Assembly: GCA_002294045.1 (NCBI GenBank)
Contig: DBEP01000009.1
Location: forward strand, 173,043 to 237,042
Reading direction: 5' to 3'
From: Lachnoclostridium sp. UBA903
GTDB lineage: Bacteria > Bacillota > Clostridia > Lachnospirales > Lachnospiraceae
Length of the DNA: 64,000 nucleotides
Shown one piece after another: positions 1-8,645 of the stretch; position 1 is the first letter of the stretch, and every line of letters begins with the position of its first letter. The translations under genes were made by a program, and so were the position numbers. The notes beneath the pieces were generated by a model. It was not told where the DNA came from, ran no database searches, and worked only from the letters and a program-made list of their open reading frames with translations.

Positions 1-1
1 C

Positions 2-544
2 TGGTGGATCAGACAAGCCATTACCAGAGCCATTGCCGACCAGGCCAGAACCATACGTATTCCGGTGCATATGGTAGAAACCATTAACAAATTAATACGG
101 GTGCAAAGGCAGCTGCTCCAGGAATTAGGCAGAGAACCTTCTCCTGAGGAGGTTGCGGTTGAAATGAATATCCCGGTGGAACGGGTAAGGGAAATCCAAA
201 AGATATCCCAGGAACCGGTGTCCTTAGAAACACCTATCGGTGAGGAAGAAGACAGCCACCTGGGAGATTTTATCCAGGATGATAATGTACCGGTACCGGC
301 TGATGCAGCCGCATTTACTCTGTTGAAAGAGCAGTTAATTGATGTGCTGGGTACCCTGACCGACAGGGAACAGAAGGTATTAAGGCTGCGTTTCGGCCTG
401 GATGACGGACGAGCCCGTACTCTGGAAGAAGTAGGTAAAGAGTTTAATGTAACCAGAGAGAGGATCCGTCAAATCGAAGCGAAAGCTTTGCGTAAATTAA
501 GACATCCGAGCCGAAGCCGTAAACTAAAGGATTATTTGGAATAA
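2..544 (+). CDS. rpoD: RNA polymerase sigma factor RpoD (SigA), 3' part
   Basis: This is the C-terminal 180 residues of the primary sigma factor, which directs core RNA polymerase to housekeeping promoters. The frame is open from base 2, so the gene starts outside the window. Residues 1-24 (WWIRQAITRAIADQ...) are the region 2.3/2.4 helix that melts and reads the -10 element. Region 3 follows (LGREPSPEEVAVEMNI). The end is a region 4 helix-turn-helix (LTDREQKVLRLRFGL, then TLEEVGKEFNVTRERIRQIE) that reads the -35. The final residues RKLKDYLE are typical of RpoD rather than of alternative sigma factors. It is followed 54 bp later by trmK, a common Firmicutes neighbour. The missing N-terminus is a window edge effect. 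Confidence 0.97.
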   Translation, partial: WWIRQAITRAIADQARTIRIPVHMVETINKLIRVQRQLLQELGREPSPEEVAVEMNIPVERVREIQKISQEPVSLETPIGEEEDSHLGDFIQDDNVPVPADAAAFTLLKEQLIDVLGTLTDREQKVLRLRFGLDDGRARTLEEVGKEFNVTRERIRQIEAKALRKLRHPSRSRKLKDYLE

Positions 545-598
545 CGGTTTTAAAAGGATAAGATTTAAGCATAAAATGAACAAAAGAAAGAGGATGCC

Positions 599-1309
599 AT
601 GCAATTATCGAAACGATTAAAGGCAGTTGCAGATTCTGTTACCACAGGAAACAGGGTTGCCGATGTAGGATGCGACCATGCCTACATACCGATATATCTT
701 ATTAAAAATCACATAGCAACGGATGTAATTGCAATGGACATAAATAAAGGTCCCCTTGATCGGGCAAAAGAAAATATTTATCATTATGGCTGCGGCGAAC
801 GTATAGAAACCAGGCTGTCGGACGGACTGCACCGGTTAATGCAGGGAGAAGCCGATACCATACTGATTGCCGGGATGGGCGGAGCTTTAATGGTTAAAAT
901 ACTGGAAGAAGGCATGGAAGCCGTGGGCAGAAGCAGGGAACTAATCCTTCAGCCCCAGTCGGAAATTTTCCTGGTCCGTAAATTCTTACATCGGATAGGT
1001 TTTGGGATAGAGCAGGAACAAATGGTGAAAGAAGACGGAAAGTATTACTTCATTATAAAAGCAAAACCCGGATCGGACACAAAGCCCTATGAACGGGAAA
1101 TATTCTACCGGTACGGCAGATTATTGCTGGAACAAAGAGAACCTCTTATAAAAGAATATCTGGAACGGGAGCGCAGGATACTCAATGAGGTAGCAGAAGA
1201 ACTTAGTTCCAATCTTACCGAAAAATCCAGATTACGGCTGGAGGAGGTTCAGCAGGAAATCTCCTGTATAGAGGAAGGATTATCTTATTTTACGCAGCGT
1301 GTTTTTTAG
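599..1309 (+). CDS. trmK: tRNA (adenine(22)-N1)-methyltransferase TrmK
   Basis: A class I SAM-dependent methyltransferase of the TrmK family (236 aa), which in Bacillus makes m1A at position 22 of tRNA. The SAM-binding motif I is VADVGCDHAYIPIYL near residues 20-34. The family signatures GMGGALMVKILEEG and LILQPQSE follow at about residues 97-125. The C-terminal third is a charged coiled coil (EYLERERRILNEVAEEL), also typical of the family. The length matches known TrmK proteins. An AGAGGA site lies just before the ATG. It sits between rpoD and the nucleoside kinase and is probably cotranscribed with them. The function is inferred from family membership and gene order. Confidence 0.93.
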   Translation: MQLSKRLKAVADSVTTGNRVADVGCDHAYIPIYLIKNHIATDVIAMDINKGPLDRAKENIYHYGCGERIETRLSDGLHRLMQGEADTILIAGMGGALMVKILEEGMEAVGRSRELILQPQSEIFLVRKFLHRIGFGIEQEQMVKEDGKYYFIIKAKPGSDTKPYEREIFYRYGRLLLEQREPLIKEYLERERRILNEVAEELSSNLTEKSRLRLEEVQQEISCIEEGLSYFTQRVF

Positions 1310-1328
1310 GTTTGGAAGGAGGTTTTTT

Positions 1329-2990
1329 ATGCAGGAAACAATATATGTTGAAATTAACGGTACTGTCAGGGAATATCCGGAGGGTATCTTTTTATTGGAT
1401 ATCAGCAAAGAGTATCAGAAGGATTACCGGGAAGATATCATATTGGCTTTTGTGAACAACCGATTAAGGGAGTTGCAGAAAACAGTCTATAAGGACTGTA
1501 AGATACGTTTTGTAACCACTGCAGATGATGCCGGACATAAAACCTACAACCGCGGGTTAACCCTGGTTATGCTAAAAGCCATTTACAGTATCATCGGCTC
1601 AGCCAATATCCGTAAAATATCCATTGAGTATTCCGTGGGAAACGGGCTTTACTGCCAGACAGATACCAGGGAACCGATTACAAAAGAACAGTGCCTGGCC
1701 ATTAAGGAAAAAATGCGGAACTTAATTGACCGGGATCTTCCTATTACTAAAAAGTCCGTCGGGACAGCGGATGCCATTGAATTATTCAACCAATATGGGA
1801 TGTATGATAAAGAAAGGCTGTTCCGATACCGTCGCGTTTCCAAAGCCAATATCTACAATCTGGAAGGCTTTGAGGACTATTATTATGGGTATATGCCGCC
1901 AAGTACCGGATATTTGAAATATTTTGACCTTTTTTTATATGACGAAGGTCTTATGCTGCTGCTTCCGGAAAAAAATAATCCTAATGTTCTGGAGCCTTTT
2001 AAGCCACAGGAGAAGCTGTTCCGTACGTTAAAGGAAGCCAGCCGCTGGTCCCAGACTCTGGAGATTGATACGGTGGGGGCCCTCAACGATGCTGTTGTGG
2101 ACGGCAGGATAAATGATTTAATCCTGACCCAGGAAGCCTTGCAGGAGATGAAAATCGGGGAAATTGCGGAACAGATTAAATTATCGGGAAAGAAACTGGT
2201 TATGGTAGCCGGTCCCTCTTCTTCCGGTAAAACAACTTTTTCCCACCGCTTATCCATACAGCTAAAAACCCACGGGCTGAATCCTCATCCCATAGCAGTA
2301 GATGATTATTTTGTGGAAAGGGATAAAACTCCTCTGGATGAGGAGGGAAAACCTAATTATGAATCCCTTTATGCCATTGATTTGGAAGTCTTTAATAGGG
2401 ATATGGCGGATTTGTTACAGGGCAGGACAGTACATCTGCCCAGCTTTAATTTTAAAACAGGACATCGGGAATACAAAGGCAATTATAAGACCTTAGGCAC
2501 GAATGACATCCTGGTCATTGAAGGAATCCACGGTTTAAATGATAAGCTTTCTTACAGCCTTCCAAGGGAAAAGAAATTTAAAATATACATCAGTGCATTA
2601 ACTTCCTTAAATATTGACGAACACAACCGAATCCCTACCACGGACCTGCGGCTGCTTCGGAGAATGGTCCGGGATGCCAGAACCAGGGGTGCTTCCGGGC
2701 AGAAAACCATCAGTATGTGGCCTTCCGTGAGGCGGGGCGAGGAAGAGAATATCTTTCCTTTCCAGGAAGATGCCGATGTAATGTTTAATTCGGCTTTAAT
2801 TTATGAGCTGGCTATTTTAAAGCAGCATGCGGAACCGGTTTTATTCGGTATCGACCGGGAATCGGAAGAATATGTGGAAGCCAAAAGGCTTCTTAAGTTC
2901 CTGGATTATTTTCTGGGTGTAAGCAGTGAAGCCGTGCCCCAGAATTCCATTTTAAAGGAATTTATAGGAGGAAGCTGTTTTAAAGTCTGA
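1329..2990 (+). CDS. Nucleoside (uridine) kinase with N-terminal TGS-like domain
   Basis: A 553-residue protein that probably phosphorylates a nucleoside such as uridine. The N-terminus resembles a TGS/ThrRS-like module (ETIYVEINGTVREYPEG). The C-terminal half is a P-loop phosphoribulokinase/uridine kinase domain with Walker A GPSSSGKTT at about residues 294-302, followed by AVDDYFVERDKTP and VIEGIHGLN. This arrangement is common in Clostridia and Lachnospiraceae. The open frame begins at a GTG at 1299 inside trmK, but GGAAGGAGG at 1315-1322 is correctly spaced for the ATG at 1329, so I chose that start. The substrate cannot be read from the sequence. Confidence 0.88.
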   Translation: MQETIYVEINGTVREYPEGIFLLDISKEYQKDYREDIILAFVNNRLRELQKTVYKDCKIRFVTTADDAGHKTYNRGLTLVMLKAIYSIIGSANIRKISIEYSVGNGLYCQTDTREPITKEQCLAIKEKMRNLIDRDLPITKKSVGTADAIELFNQYGMYDKERLFRYRRVSKANIYNLEGFEDYYYGYMPPSTGYLKYFDLFLYDEGLMLLLPEKNNPNVLEPFKPQEKLFRTLKEASRWSQTLEIDTVGALNDAVVDGRINDLILTQEALQEMKIGEIAEQIKLSGKKLVMVAGPSSSGKTTFSHRLSIQLKTHGLNPHPIAVDDYFVERDKTPLDEEGKPNYESLYAIDLEVFNRDMADLLQGRTVHLPSFNFKTGHREYKGNYKTLGTNDILVIEGIHGLNDKLSYSLPREKKFKIYISALTSLNIDEHNRIPTTDLRLLRRMVRDARTRGASGQKTISMWPSVRRGEEENIFPFQEDADVMFNSALIYELAILKQHAEPVLFGIDRESEEYVEAKRLLKFLDYFLGVSSEAVPQNSILKEFIGGSCFKV

Positions 2991-3065
2991 TTCCAGGAAC
3001 AGTTCCCCCTTTTCCTGACCTTCTTATTGAAAAAGCATATAGAAAAATTCATATTATTTGACAGA

Positions 3066-4085
3066 TTATACCGCCACTTTCATTTGTTTTGTGCGTATAC
3101 TTGCAATTACAAAGAGAAGAATCGATAAGCCAACAATAGCACCGATATAGGGCAAGGCAGAAACGATACTGTTTTGCTGCCGGATAATTTCAATGCTTTC
3201 TGTAATCCATCGCTGCGGAAAAACGGAGCCTACATTTTGCATCCATACCGGCATATTATCATAAGGGAATAATGCACCTGAGAACAATGCCATCGGGAAA
3301 AAGATAAATGTAGATATACTCCACAATGAACCTTCTTCTTTCACTATGGTTGATAAAAACGTAAACACGCCCAAAGAGAATAGATTTGTGATAAGAACCA
3401 TAAGCAGGAAGTAAGCACTATGCTGCATACCAAAATCAAATCGGAAGATTACACAGAATAAGTAATAAATCAGTGCAGTGGCGGACATAACCCCAAAATG
3501 GACGATGGAACGACCGGCAAGATAAGAGGGCGATTTGATACCGCTCATAAGTATTCTGCCTTTCATGCCCTTATTGCGATCTAATATAAGCAAAGCAGCA
3601 AGTGAACTTCCAGCCGTTATAAATTTAAACAGCATTAATCCTAAAGAGTATGTCATTGTTAATCCTTTTTCTTCCACTTTATTGACTTGAGCGGTAATGC
3701 CGCTTTTATCTTCTGCTAAAGAAGCATTAATGATTGTTTTTACTGCCTGTTCGACCTCGGAACCGCTGGATAAGCGAAAGAGATCTGCGCTTCCTGAATT
3801 GCGGAGAACTACTCCCAATTCAATATTACCTGCCAATATTTTCTCAGTAAGCTCATCCTCTTTGACATTTATCAGTTCCAGGCCTTCTGTTTCCTCAATA
3901 TTACTTTGAATGATTGCTCCTGTGCCGTCTGTCGAAAGATCAATAACAGCAATTTTATGGCTGGTAGAATAGGCCAATGTAAATGTCAAAAGCAAAAGCA
4001 GGATAATCGGCCATACTGTGATTGAAGAAATAAATCCCTTCGTATTTTTTAAAATCAGCCATGTATTTTTTATAATTACCTTCAT
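3066..4085 (-). CDS. ABC-2 type transporter permease
   Basis: A 339-residue integral membrane protein of the ABC-2 permease family. It has one N-terminal membrane helix (WPIILLLLLTFTLAYST), a large extracytoplasmic loop of about 130 residues, and then about five C-terminal helices, ending with FSGALFPYDNMPVWMQ before the last spans. This 1+5 topology is typical of drug or peptide exporters of the DrrB/YhfG type. GAAAGGAAGG precedes its ATG. It is the third gene of an operon with a second permease (4120-5202) and an ATPase (5217-6173). The two permeases probably form a heterodimer. The substrate is unknown. The divergent TetR gene suggests an inducible efflux pump. Confidence 0.9.
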   Translation of the reverse strand: MKVIIKNTWLILKNTKGFISSITVWPIILLLLLTFTLAYSTSHKIAVIDLSTDGTGAIIQSNIEETEGLELINVKEDELTEKILAGNIELGVVLRNSGSADLFRLSSGSEVEQAVKTIINASLAEDKSGITAQVNKVEEKGLTMTYSLGLMLFKFITAGSSLAALLILDRNKGMKGRILMSGIKSPSYLAGRSIVHFGVMSATALIYYLFCVIFRFDFGMQHSAYFLLMVLITNLFSLGVFTFLSTIVKEEGSLWSISTFIFFPMALFSGALFPYDNMPVWMQNVGSVFPQRWITESIEIIRQQNSIVSALPYIGAIVGLSILLFVIASIRTKQMKVAV

Positions 4086-4119
4086 TCTTTACCTTCCTTT
4101 CTGTATGCTTATTGTGATA

Positions 4120-5202
4120 TTATGCAATTGTTAATTTTGCTTTTTTAATCTGCAATTTATAGAGAAGCAAGAAAAGTAAAGTTAATCCTAACGATACACC
4201 AATGCCTGCATAAGTATTTTTATCAATCATATTTACATATAAATTTGTAAGTGAGCGGCCGGCCCAATATAGAGGACTGATTTTCACAATCTGATTCAAG
4301 ATATTAGCATTTTCCAGCAAGTAGATAGGAGATAAAGCCCCGCCGATATATCCGGACAACATTACTGTCATAAGGATTGTATTATCTGCTATCGCTTTGT
4401 TTGTGCTTATCATGCCGATAACAACTCCAAAAATGGAACTCATAATCGTTAGGCACAAAAGTACGAGGAACATAACCGGCGCCTGTGAACCCCAGTTTAC
4501 GTCCAATACGAAAGTGGAGAAAGTCCATACTGTGGCTATTTGTAATATACCGATTAAAATTCCTAAAATTACTTTACTGTACAACATAGCATTAAGACCG
4601 GCTTTTGAAATCTTGATCCGTTCAATGGTTCCATATACCCTTTCATCATTTACGCTGTGTCCGGTCATTAAAGCGATAAACATAATCACAAAAGCAAGAT
4701 AGGTGAAAGTAGCATAAGATGTAGAATCTACCGGAGTAGTTTCAAGTTCAATTACATTGACGGAATCGTTTAACGCGGTCATATCTTTGCCAATGGATTG
4801 CTCGAATAGACTGTGAACAATTTTTCCGCCTTCTGTTTCGTTATATGGGGAGCGGTAATAGCTCATGCTGCCTCCGGAAATTTTAATAATCCCAAAAGCC
4901 TTGCTGCTATTTACATCTTTTACCCCTTGGTCATAATCTGTTACTTCCTGCATGACAACGCCTGTGGCATCCTGCAATAATGTTTCAAACTCAACCAGTA
5001 TTTCTGTATTGGTTTCCGTTTTTTCTTCATAATAGTAATATACTTTTCCGTCATCAAAAGTATGGAAATCCGTACTCATATATCCGCTAAGAGCTGAGCT
5101 CATTAAAAGGATGAGTAAAATAGGCAGTGCAAAAACAAAAATCCAGTTACCTGCACTTCGGAAATAGTTTTTTATTTCCTTTTTAAGTATTATCCTAAAC
5201 AT
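4120..5202 (-). CDS. ABC-2 type transporter permease
   Basis: A 360-residue ABC-2 permease and likely partner of the permease at 3066-4085. A first helix near residues 20-42 (WIFVFALPILLILLMSSAL) is followed by an external domain and five or six C-terminal helices with the motif VNDERVYGTIERIKIS, common in this family. The frame can be extended to a TTG at 5220, but AAGGAGG lies between that TTG and the ATG at 5202, so the ATG is the start. The gene begins 14 bp after the ATPase stop. The 33 bp between the two permeases hold only a ribosome-binding site. The role in efflux is inferred. Confidence 0.9.
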   Translation of the reverse strand: MFRIILKKEIKNYFRSAGNWIFVFALPILLILLMSSALSGYMSTDFHTFDDGKVYYYYEEKTETNTEILVEFETLLQDATGVVMQEVTDYDQGVKDVNSSKAFGIIKISGGSMSYYRSPYNETEGGKIVHSLFEQSIGKDMTALNDSVNVIELETTPVDSTSYATFTYLAFVIMFIALMTGHSVNDERVYGTIERIKISKAGLNAMLYSKVILGILIGILQIATVWTFSTFVLDVNWGSQAPVMFLVLLCLTIMSSIFGVVIGMISTNKAIADNTILMTVMLSGYIGGALSPIYLLENANILNQIVKISPLYWAGRSLTNLYVNMIDKNTYAGIGVSLGLTLLFLLLYKLQIKKAKLTIA

Positions 5203-5216
5203 ATGAAACCTCCTTA

Positions 5217-6173
5217 TCAATCCCTTAATTCTTTGCCTGTCAGCTCAAGGAAGATTTCTTCAAGACTCGGTTCGCTGTGTGCAATATTTTTCACGGTTAA
5301 TCCTGCCTGTGTAGCTGCCATGATGATTGAGTTGATAACATCGGATTCTGAACATCTGATTAGACAAGATTTTTGATTGATACCTTGTTCTTCATTTTCA
5401 TACTCCTGCACTTCAGACACCTGTTCCAGAGCTTTTACGGTTTTAAAAAAATCATTCCATTTTTCTTTCACAGCATCTACGCTTACCAGATATACAATGC
5501 CTTGCCCCATCATAGCCATAATATCTTCTTTTGTCCCAGTGGCAATGACATTACCTTTATCTATGACAGTGATCGTATTGCAGATCGCTTCGACCTCTTC
5601 CATGTAGTGCGTAGTATAAATGACAGTTACTCCCTGTTCATTTAGCTGTTTGACATTTTCCAGAATCCTGTTACGTGACTGCGGATCTATTCCGACAGTA
5701 GGTTCATCCATAATAATCAGCTTCGGTGAATGGGTAATCGCACAAGCCAGATTCAAGCGTCGTTTCATACCGCCGGAAAATTCAGAGGATTTTTTGTCTT
5801 TAACATCAGTCAATCCTACAAAATCCAACGACTGCCGAACTTTTTTTTCCAGCTCACCGCCTTTTAGTCCGTAAAGTGAAGCAAAAAATTTGATATTGTC
5901 ATAAGCACTTAATTCAGAATATATCGCTAATTCCTGCGGCACATAGCCTATATTCCCACTCCACTTTTTTACGGAGGATTTGCCTTCATATATGACTTCG
6001 CCGCTGTCAGCATCATTTAATCCTACAATACAGCTTATCAGCGTGCTCTTACCAGCACCGTTCGGACCTAAAATGCCGTGGATATCCCCTTTGTTAATGT
6101 ATAGGCTCAAGGAATTTACAGCAACTAAATCCTTATAACTTTTTGTTAGATTTTTGATTCCGATAATTTCCAT
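5217..6173 (-). CDS. ABC transporter ATP-binding protein, ABC-2 exporter
   Basis: The nucleotide-binding subunit (318 aa) of the exporter encoded with the two downstream permeases. It has Walker A GPNGAGKST, a Q-loop (YVPQELAIYSELSAYDN), signature FSGGMKRRLNLA, Walker B KLIIMDEPTVGID and the H-loop TTHYMEEVEAIC. The C-terminal 80 residues form the usual extension (LEEIFLELTGKELRD). The frame extends upstream to 6248, but homology begins at MEIIGIKNLTKSY, so I place the start at 6173. This start has no close Shine-Dalgarno: the AAAGGAGG in the leader lies about 30 nt upstream. The start is therefore the least certain part of the call. Confidence 0.92.
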   Translation of the reverse strand: MEIIGIKNLTKSYKDLVAVNSLSLYINKGDIHGILGPNGAGKSTLISCIVGLNDADSGEVIYEGKSSVKKWSGNIGYVPQELAIYSELSAYDNIKFFASLYGLKGGELEKKVRQSLDFVGLTDVKDKKSSEFSGGMKRRLNLACAITHSPKLIIMDEPTVGIDPQSRNRILENVKQLNEQGVTVIYTTHYMEEVEAICNTITVIDKGNVIATGTKEDIMAMMGQGIVYLVSVDAVKEKWNDFFKTVKALEQVSEVQEYENEEQGINQKSCLIRCSESDVINSIIMAATQAGLTVKNIAHSEPSLEEIFLELTGKELRD

Positions 6174-6228
6174 TTTTATGTAGCAAAACCATTTTGATTC
6201 TGCTTGCCTCCTTTCGATATTTGAAATA

Positions 6229-6260
6229 AAACATACTAAAAATAACAAATTGGTATGTTT
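6229..6260. promoter_or_regulatory. Inverted repeat, likely operator of the ABC exporter operon
   Basis: AAACATAC at 6229-6236 and GTATGTTT at 6253-6260 are perfect 8-bp arms separated by 16 bp. The repeat lies immediately downstream of the predicted transcription start of the exporter operon (promoter 6270-6298, minus strand). A bound repressor would block transcription there. ACATAC/GTATGT half-sites are common for TetR-family repressors, and a TetR gene lies divergently at 6580. The assignment is inferred from position and symmetry. Confidence 0.5.
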
Positions 6261-6269
6261 ATTTTTTAT

Positions 6270-6298
6270 AGAATAGCACTATTGTTGCTGGAAGTCAA
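6270..6298 (-). promoter_or_regulatory. Predicted sigma-A promoter of the ABC exporter operon
   Basis: On the minus strand TTGACT (6298-6293) and TATTCT (6275-6270) are separated by exactly 17 bp. This is a good sigma-A match placed about 100 bp upstream of the ATPase start. It is flanked by one inverted repeat just downstream of the start point and another just upstream of the -35, which fits repressor control. Confidence 0.55.
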
Positions 6299-6304
6299 GA
6301 AGAA

Positions 6305-6322
6305 AGTTAGCAAATGCTAACT
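6305..6322. promoter_or_regulatory. Palindrome upstream of the exporter promoter
   Basis: AGTTAGCA and TGCTAACT are perfect 8-bp arms around a 2-bp centre. The palindrome sits directly upstream of the -35 box of the exporter promoter, in the divergent region shared with the TetR gene. It could be a second operator. A further repeat, GAATATC (6410-6416) with GATATTC (6423-6429), lies closer to the TetR gene. I saw no gene elsewhere between 6249 and 6541. Confidence 0.4.
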
Positions 6323-6541
6323 CATAAATTAACACGGTTCGTTAAGAGTAAAAAATCATATTAATTTGTAAACAATACTTAATAAAATATCTGTAATCAA
6401 TACTGATATGAATATCTTTCTTGATATTCCCGCAAATCTGTGTTATTTTTGTTATATATAACAGTATTAAACGCATGATTTAGTCTGTATTTTTTGTGGT
6501 ACATTAAGTAATATGGAGAAAAGCTCAAGGAAGGGGGCATT

Positions 6542-6634
6542 ATGGCAGTGTGGAATAGCACACTGTATATAAGAAAACTATGCCGGCAATTTTTAATGAA
6601 AAAAATAAGATTTTCTATGAACAGCGTCTTTTAG
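6542..6634 (+). other. Possible 30-codon leader ORF overlapping the TetR start
   Basis: An ATG at 6542 follows a strong AAGGAAGGGGG site and opens a 30-codon frame that ends at TAG 6632-6634, overlapping the start of the TetR gene out of frame. The TetR ATG at 6580 has no good ribosome-binding site. Between the two starts lies a perfect hairpin, CAGTGTG (6546-6552) with CACACTG (6559-6565). This could be a translational control leader. It may also be chance. Confidence 0.25.
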
Positions 6635-7158
6635 AAACAGGATTAGAACTTATCAAGCATAATGGCCTTAAAGGTTTGAGAATAGATACAATTACCCATA
6701 AAGCAGGCTTCGCCAAAAGTACCTTTTATACCTTTTTTTCCTCTAAAGAAGATTTTATGAATAAGATAGTGATATATGAGCGAAAAAAGACACAGGAAGC
6801 CTTACAACAGTCATTAGATCAAAATGGAAAAATGAATAAGGAGGCCGCAAAAAAATTTTTTGCCAAACAGTTTTTAAGTGACGCAAACATTTATCCATAT
6901 TTGAGTACGGAAGATTATGAGTACCTGAAAGCCCGATGTCCCGAACTGTTTCAACTGAATCCGGAATCAGACGAGGGAAATACGAAATGGCTGTTAAGCA
7001 AAATGGATACAACAAATGAGTGTGATTGGAAACTGTTATCAAATTATATTAAAGCTATCGTAACGGTTACTATAAATGCGGAAAGCCTATATAAAGACAT
7101 ATACAGAGAAACCATCGAACTAATGATTGATGGGTTAGTGAATTATTTGTTTGGATAA
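6580..7158 (+). CDS. TetR/AcrR family transcriptional regulator
   Basis: A 192-residue repressor with an N-terminal helix-turn-helix at about residues 13-58 (RLLETGLELIKHNGLKGL, then ITHKAGFAKSTFYTFFSSKE), the standard TetR DNA-binding domain. The C-terminal ligand domain is divergent, as usual. It is divergently oriented from the three-gene ABC exporter, and symmetric sites lie between them, so it most likely represses the exporter and perhaps itself, and is released by an exported compound. The ATG at 6580 is the only usable start because the frame is closed by a stop at 6556. Its weak ribosome-binding site and the overlapping upstream ORF are noted separately. Confidence 0.9.
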   Translation: MPAIFNEKNKIFYEQRLLETGLELIKHNGLKGLRIDTITHKAGFAKSTFYTFFSSKEDFMNKIVIYERKKTQEALQQSLDQNGKMNKEAAKKFFAKQFLSDANIYPYLSTEDYEYLKARCPELFQLNPESDEGNTKWLLSKMDTTNECDWKLLSNYIKAIVTVTINAESLYKDIYRETIELMIDGLVNYLFG

Positions 7159-7235
7159 AGGCTTTCCGGATAATCCCAAGGTACACAAACAAGCTGCACG
7201 GTCATGGAAATCCAATAATTTCATAAACCAAAGTA

Positions 7236-7264
7236 TTTACTTTCAAGATATTTCATGTTAGAAT
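7236..7264 (+). promoter_or_regulatory. Predicted promoter of rnpB
   Basis: TTTACT (7236-7241) and TAGAAT (7259-7264) are 17 bp apart, with an extended -10 TG at 7256-7257. The predicted start point near 7271 agrees with the 5' end of the RNase P RNA inferred from terminal pairing. Confidence 0.6.
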
Positions 7265-7271
7265 ATCATTC

Positions 7272-7658
7272 TGTGAGTAGCACAGATGATCGCGCCTATT
7301 AGCTGCCGAAAGGCCATAGGTGAGGAAAGTCCGAGCTTCATAGGGCAGAGTGCCGGATAACGTCCGGTAGAGGCGACTCTAAGGATAGTGCAACAGAAAT
7401 ATACCGCCTGCATTGCCGTACTGCGGCATGCCGGTAAGGTTGGAAGGGTGGAGTAAGAGACCACCGCCTGTTTGGTAACAAGCAGGGCATATGTAAACCC
7501 CACTCGAAGCAAGACCGAATTTAAAGCGATACGGCGGCCCGTCGTGCTTTAGGGTAGGTCGCGGTCTGCTTTTTAAAAGCAGGCGAGCCATGTGGTAACA
7601 TATGGCAAAGATAGATGATCATTTAATACAGAACTCGGCTTATAGTGCTGCTCATTTT
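7272..7658 (+). ncRNA. rnpB: RNase P RNA (M1 RNA)
   Basis: The catalytic RNA of ribonuclease P, which removes tRNA 5' leaders. The universally conserved blocks are visible in order: GAGGAAAGTCCGAGCTTC near 7321, ACAGAAATATACCGCC near 7392, GGTAAGGTTGGAAGGGTGG near 7433, GAAGCAAGACCGAA near 7506 and ACAGAACTCGGCTTATAG near 7628. The 5' GTGAGTAGCAC pairs with the 3' GTGCTGCTCAT, which fixes both ends to within a few bases. The short open frames on the opposite strand here are shadows of this RNA. An intrinsic terminator follows directly. Confidence 0.95.
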
Positions 7659-7660
7659 AA

Positions 7661-7696
7661 ACCTCCTGAAATCCTGGATTTTACGGGGGTCTTTTT
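7661..7696 (+). terminator. Intrinsic terminator of rnpB
   Basis: A stem pairs ACCTCC and AAATCC with GGATTT and GGGGGT and is followed by CTTTTT. It starts a few bases after the mature 3' end of RNase P RNA. The following 7700-7943 holds only an AT-rich leader and the promoter region of the next operon. Confidence 0.65.
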
Positions 7697-7943
7697 GTAT
7701 ATATAACAGTTTTTTTTCTCTGAAATATTATGTGTTATGGGATACTGCAAAGGCCAATATTCATTATTGCTCATTATTAAGTTTTTTCTGCATATGGATT
7801 AAATTGTCAGAATACTGATAGGGAATAGCAAGGTATTGTAAGAAAAAATTAAAGACTTTTTATAGCAGATATGCTAGTATGAAATTAGTCACAGATATGC
7901 AGACTAACAGGGAGAGAGCACCCAGAAAGGATAGAAGCAGATT

Positions 7944-8645
7944 ATGGAACAGACCAGTATATTGGTAGTTGACGATGACAGAGAGATTGCCGAACTAGTG
8001 GAAATACACCTGGTTAGTGACGGATATCAGGTATTCAAGGCTTTCAATGCAAGGGAAGGTCTTGAAATACTGGACAGGGAAGATATAAAATTGGTTATTC
8101 TGGATATTATGATGCCGGGTATTGACGGATTGAATATGTGCAAGACCATTCGCAGCACCAGTACCATTCCTATCATAATGTTAAGCGCCAAGTCAGCCGA
8201 CATAGATAAGATAATCGGCCTCAGCACCGGAGCGGACGATTATGTGATAAAGCCTTTTAATCCGTTGGAATTAACTGCCCGGGTAAAATCCCAGTTGAGG
8301 AGGTATACGAAGTTTAATCCCAGTTCCCATGAAGAGAGAATTGATAAAGAGATTGTGGTAAACCATCTGGTCATCAGCAAAGAGGATCATCGTGTTATCG
8401 CATACGAAAAAGAAGTAAAATTAACCCCGATTGAATTTGACATATTGTATCTGCTGGCCAGCAATCCCGGCCGGGTATTCAGCACAGATGAAATATTTGA
8501 AAGAGTATGGAACGAGAAGATGTATGAAGCCAATAATACGGTAATGGTTCATATCCGCAGATTACGGGAGAAAATTGAAATGGATTCCCGTAACGCGCAA
8601 ATTATAAAAACAGTTTGGGGAGTTGGATACAAAATTGAAAAATAG
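7944..8645 (+). CDS. Two-component response regulator, OmpR/PhoB family
   Basis: A 233-residue DNA-binding regulator. The receiver domain (1-120) has the acidic pocket DDD at residues 10-12, the phospho-acceptor Asp54 in LVILDIMMPG, the switch Ser in LSAKSADID and Lys in VIKPF. The C-terminal winged helix (about 130-230) contains EVKLTPIEFDILYLLASNPG and VMVHIRRLREKIE. It overlaps the start of its cognate kinase and lies 1.2 kb upstream of an ABC-transporter set, which it probably controls. The layout resembles VanRS-type pairs, but no van resistance genes are present. Confidence 0.94.
   Translation: MEQTSILVVDDDREIAELVEIHLVSDGYQVFKAFNAREGLEILDREDIKLVILDIMMPGIDGLNMCKTIRSTSTIPIIMLSAKSADIDKIIGLSTGADDYVIKPFNPLELTARVKSQLRRYTKFNPSSHEERIDKEIVVNHLVISKEDHRVIAYEKEVKLTPIEFDILYLLASNPGRVFSTDEIFERVWNEKMYEANNTVMVHIRRLREKIEMDSRNAQIIKTVWGVGYKIEK

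Noticed and set aside
2991..3065. A terminator between the kinase gene and the exporter operon
   Set aside because: Only a short GGAAC/GTTCC palindrome without a T run is visible, too weak to call.
7258..7591. Two minus-strand open frames of 84 and 70 codons
   Set aside because: They lie inside the RNase P RNA, whose conserved blocks and terminal pairing are clear on the plus strand.
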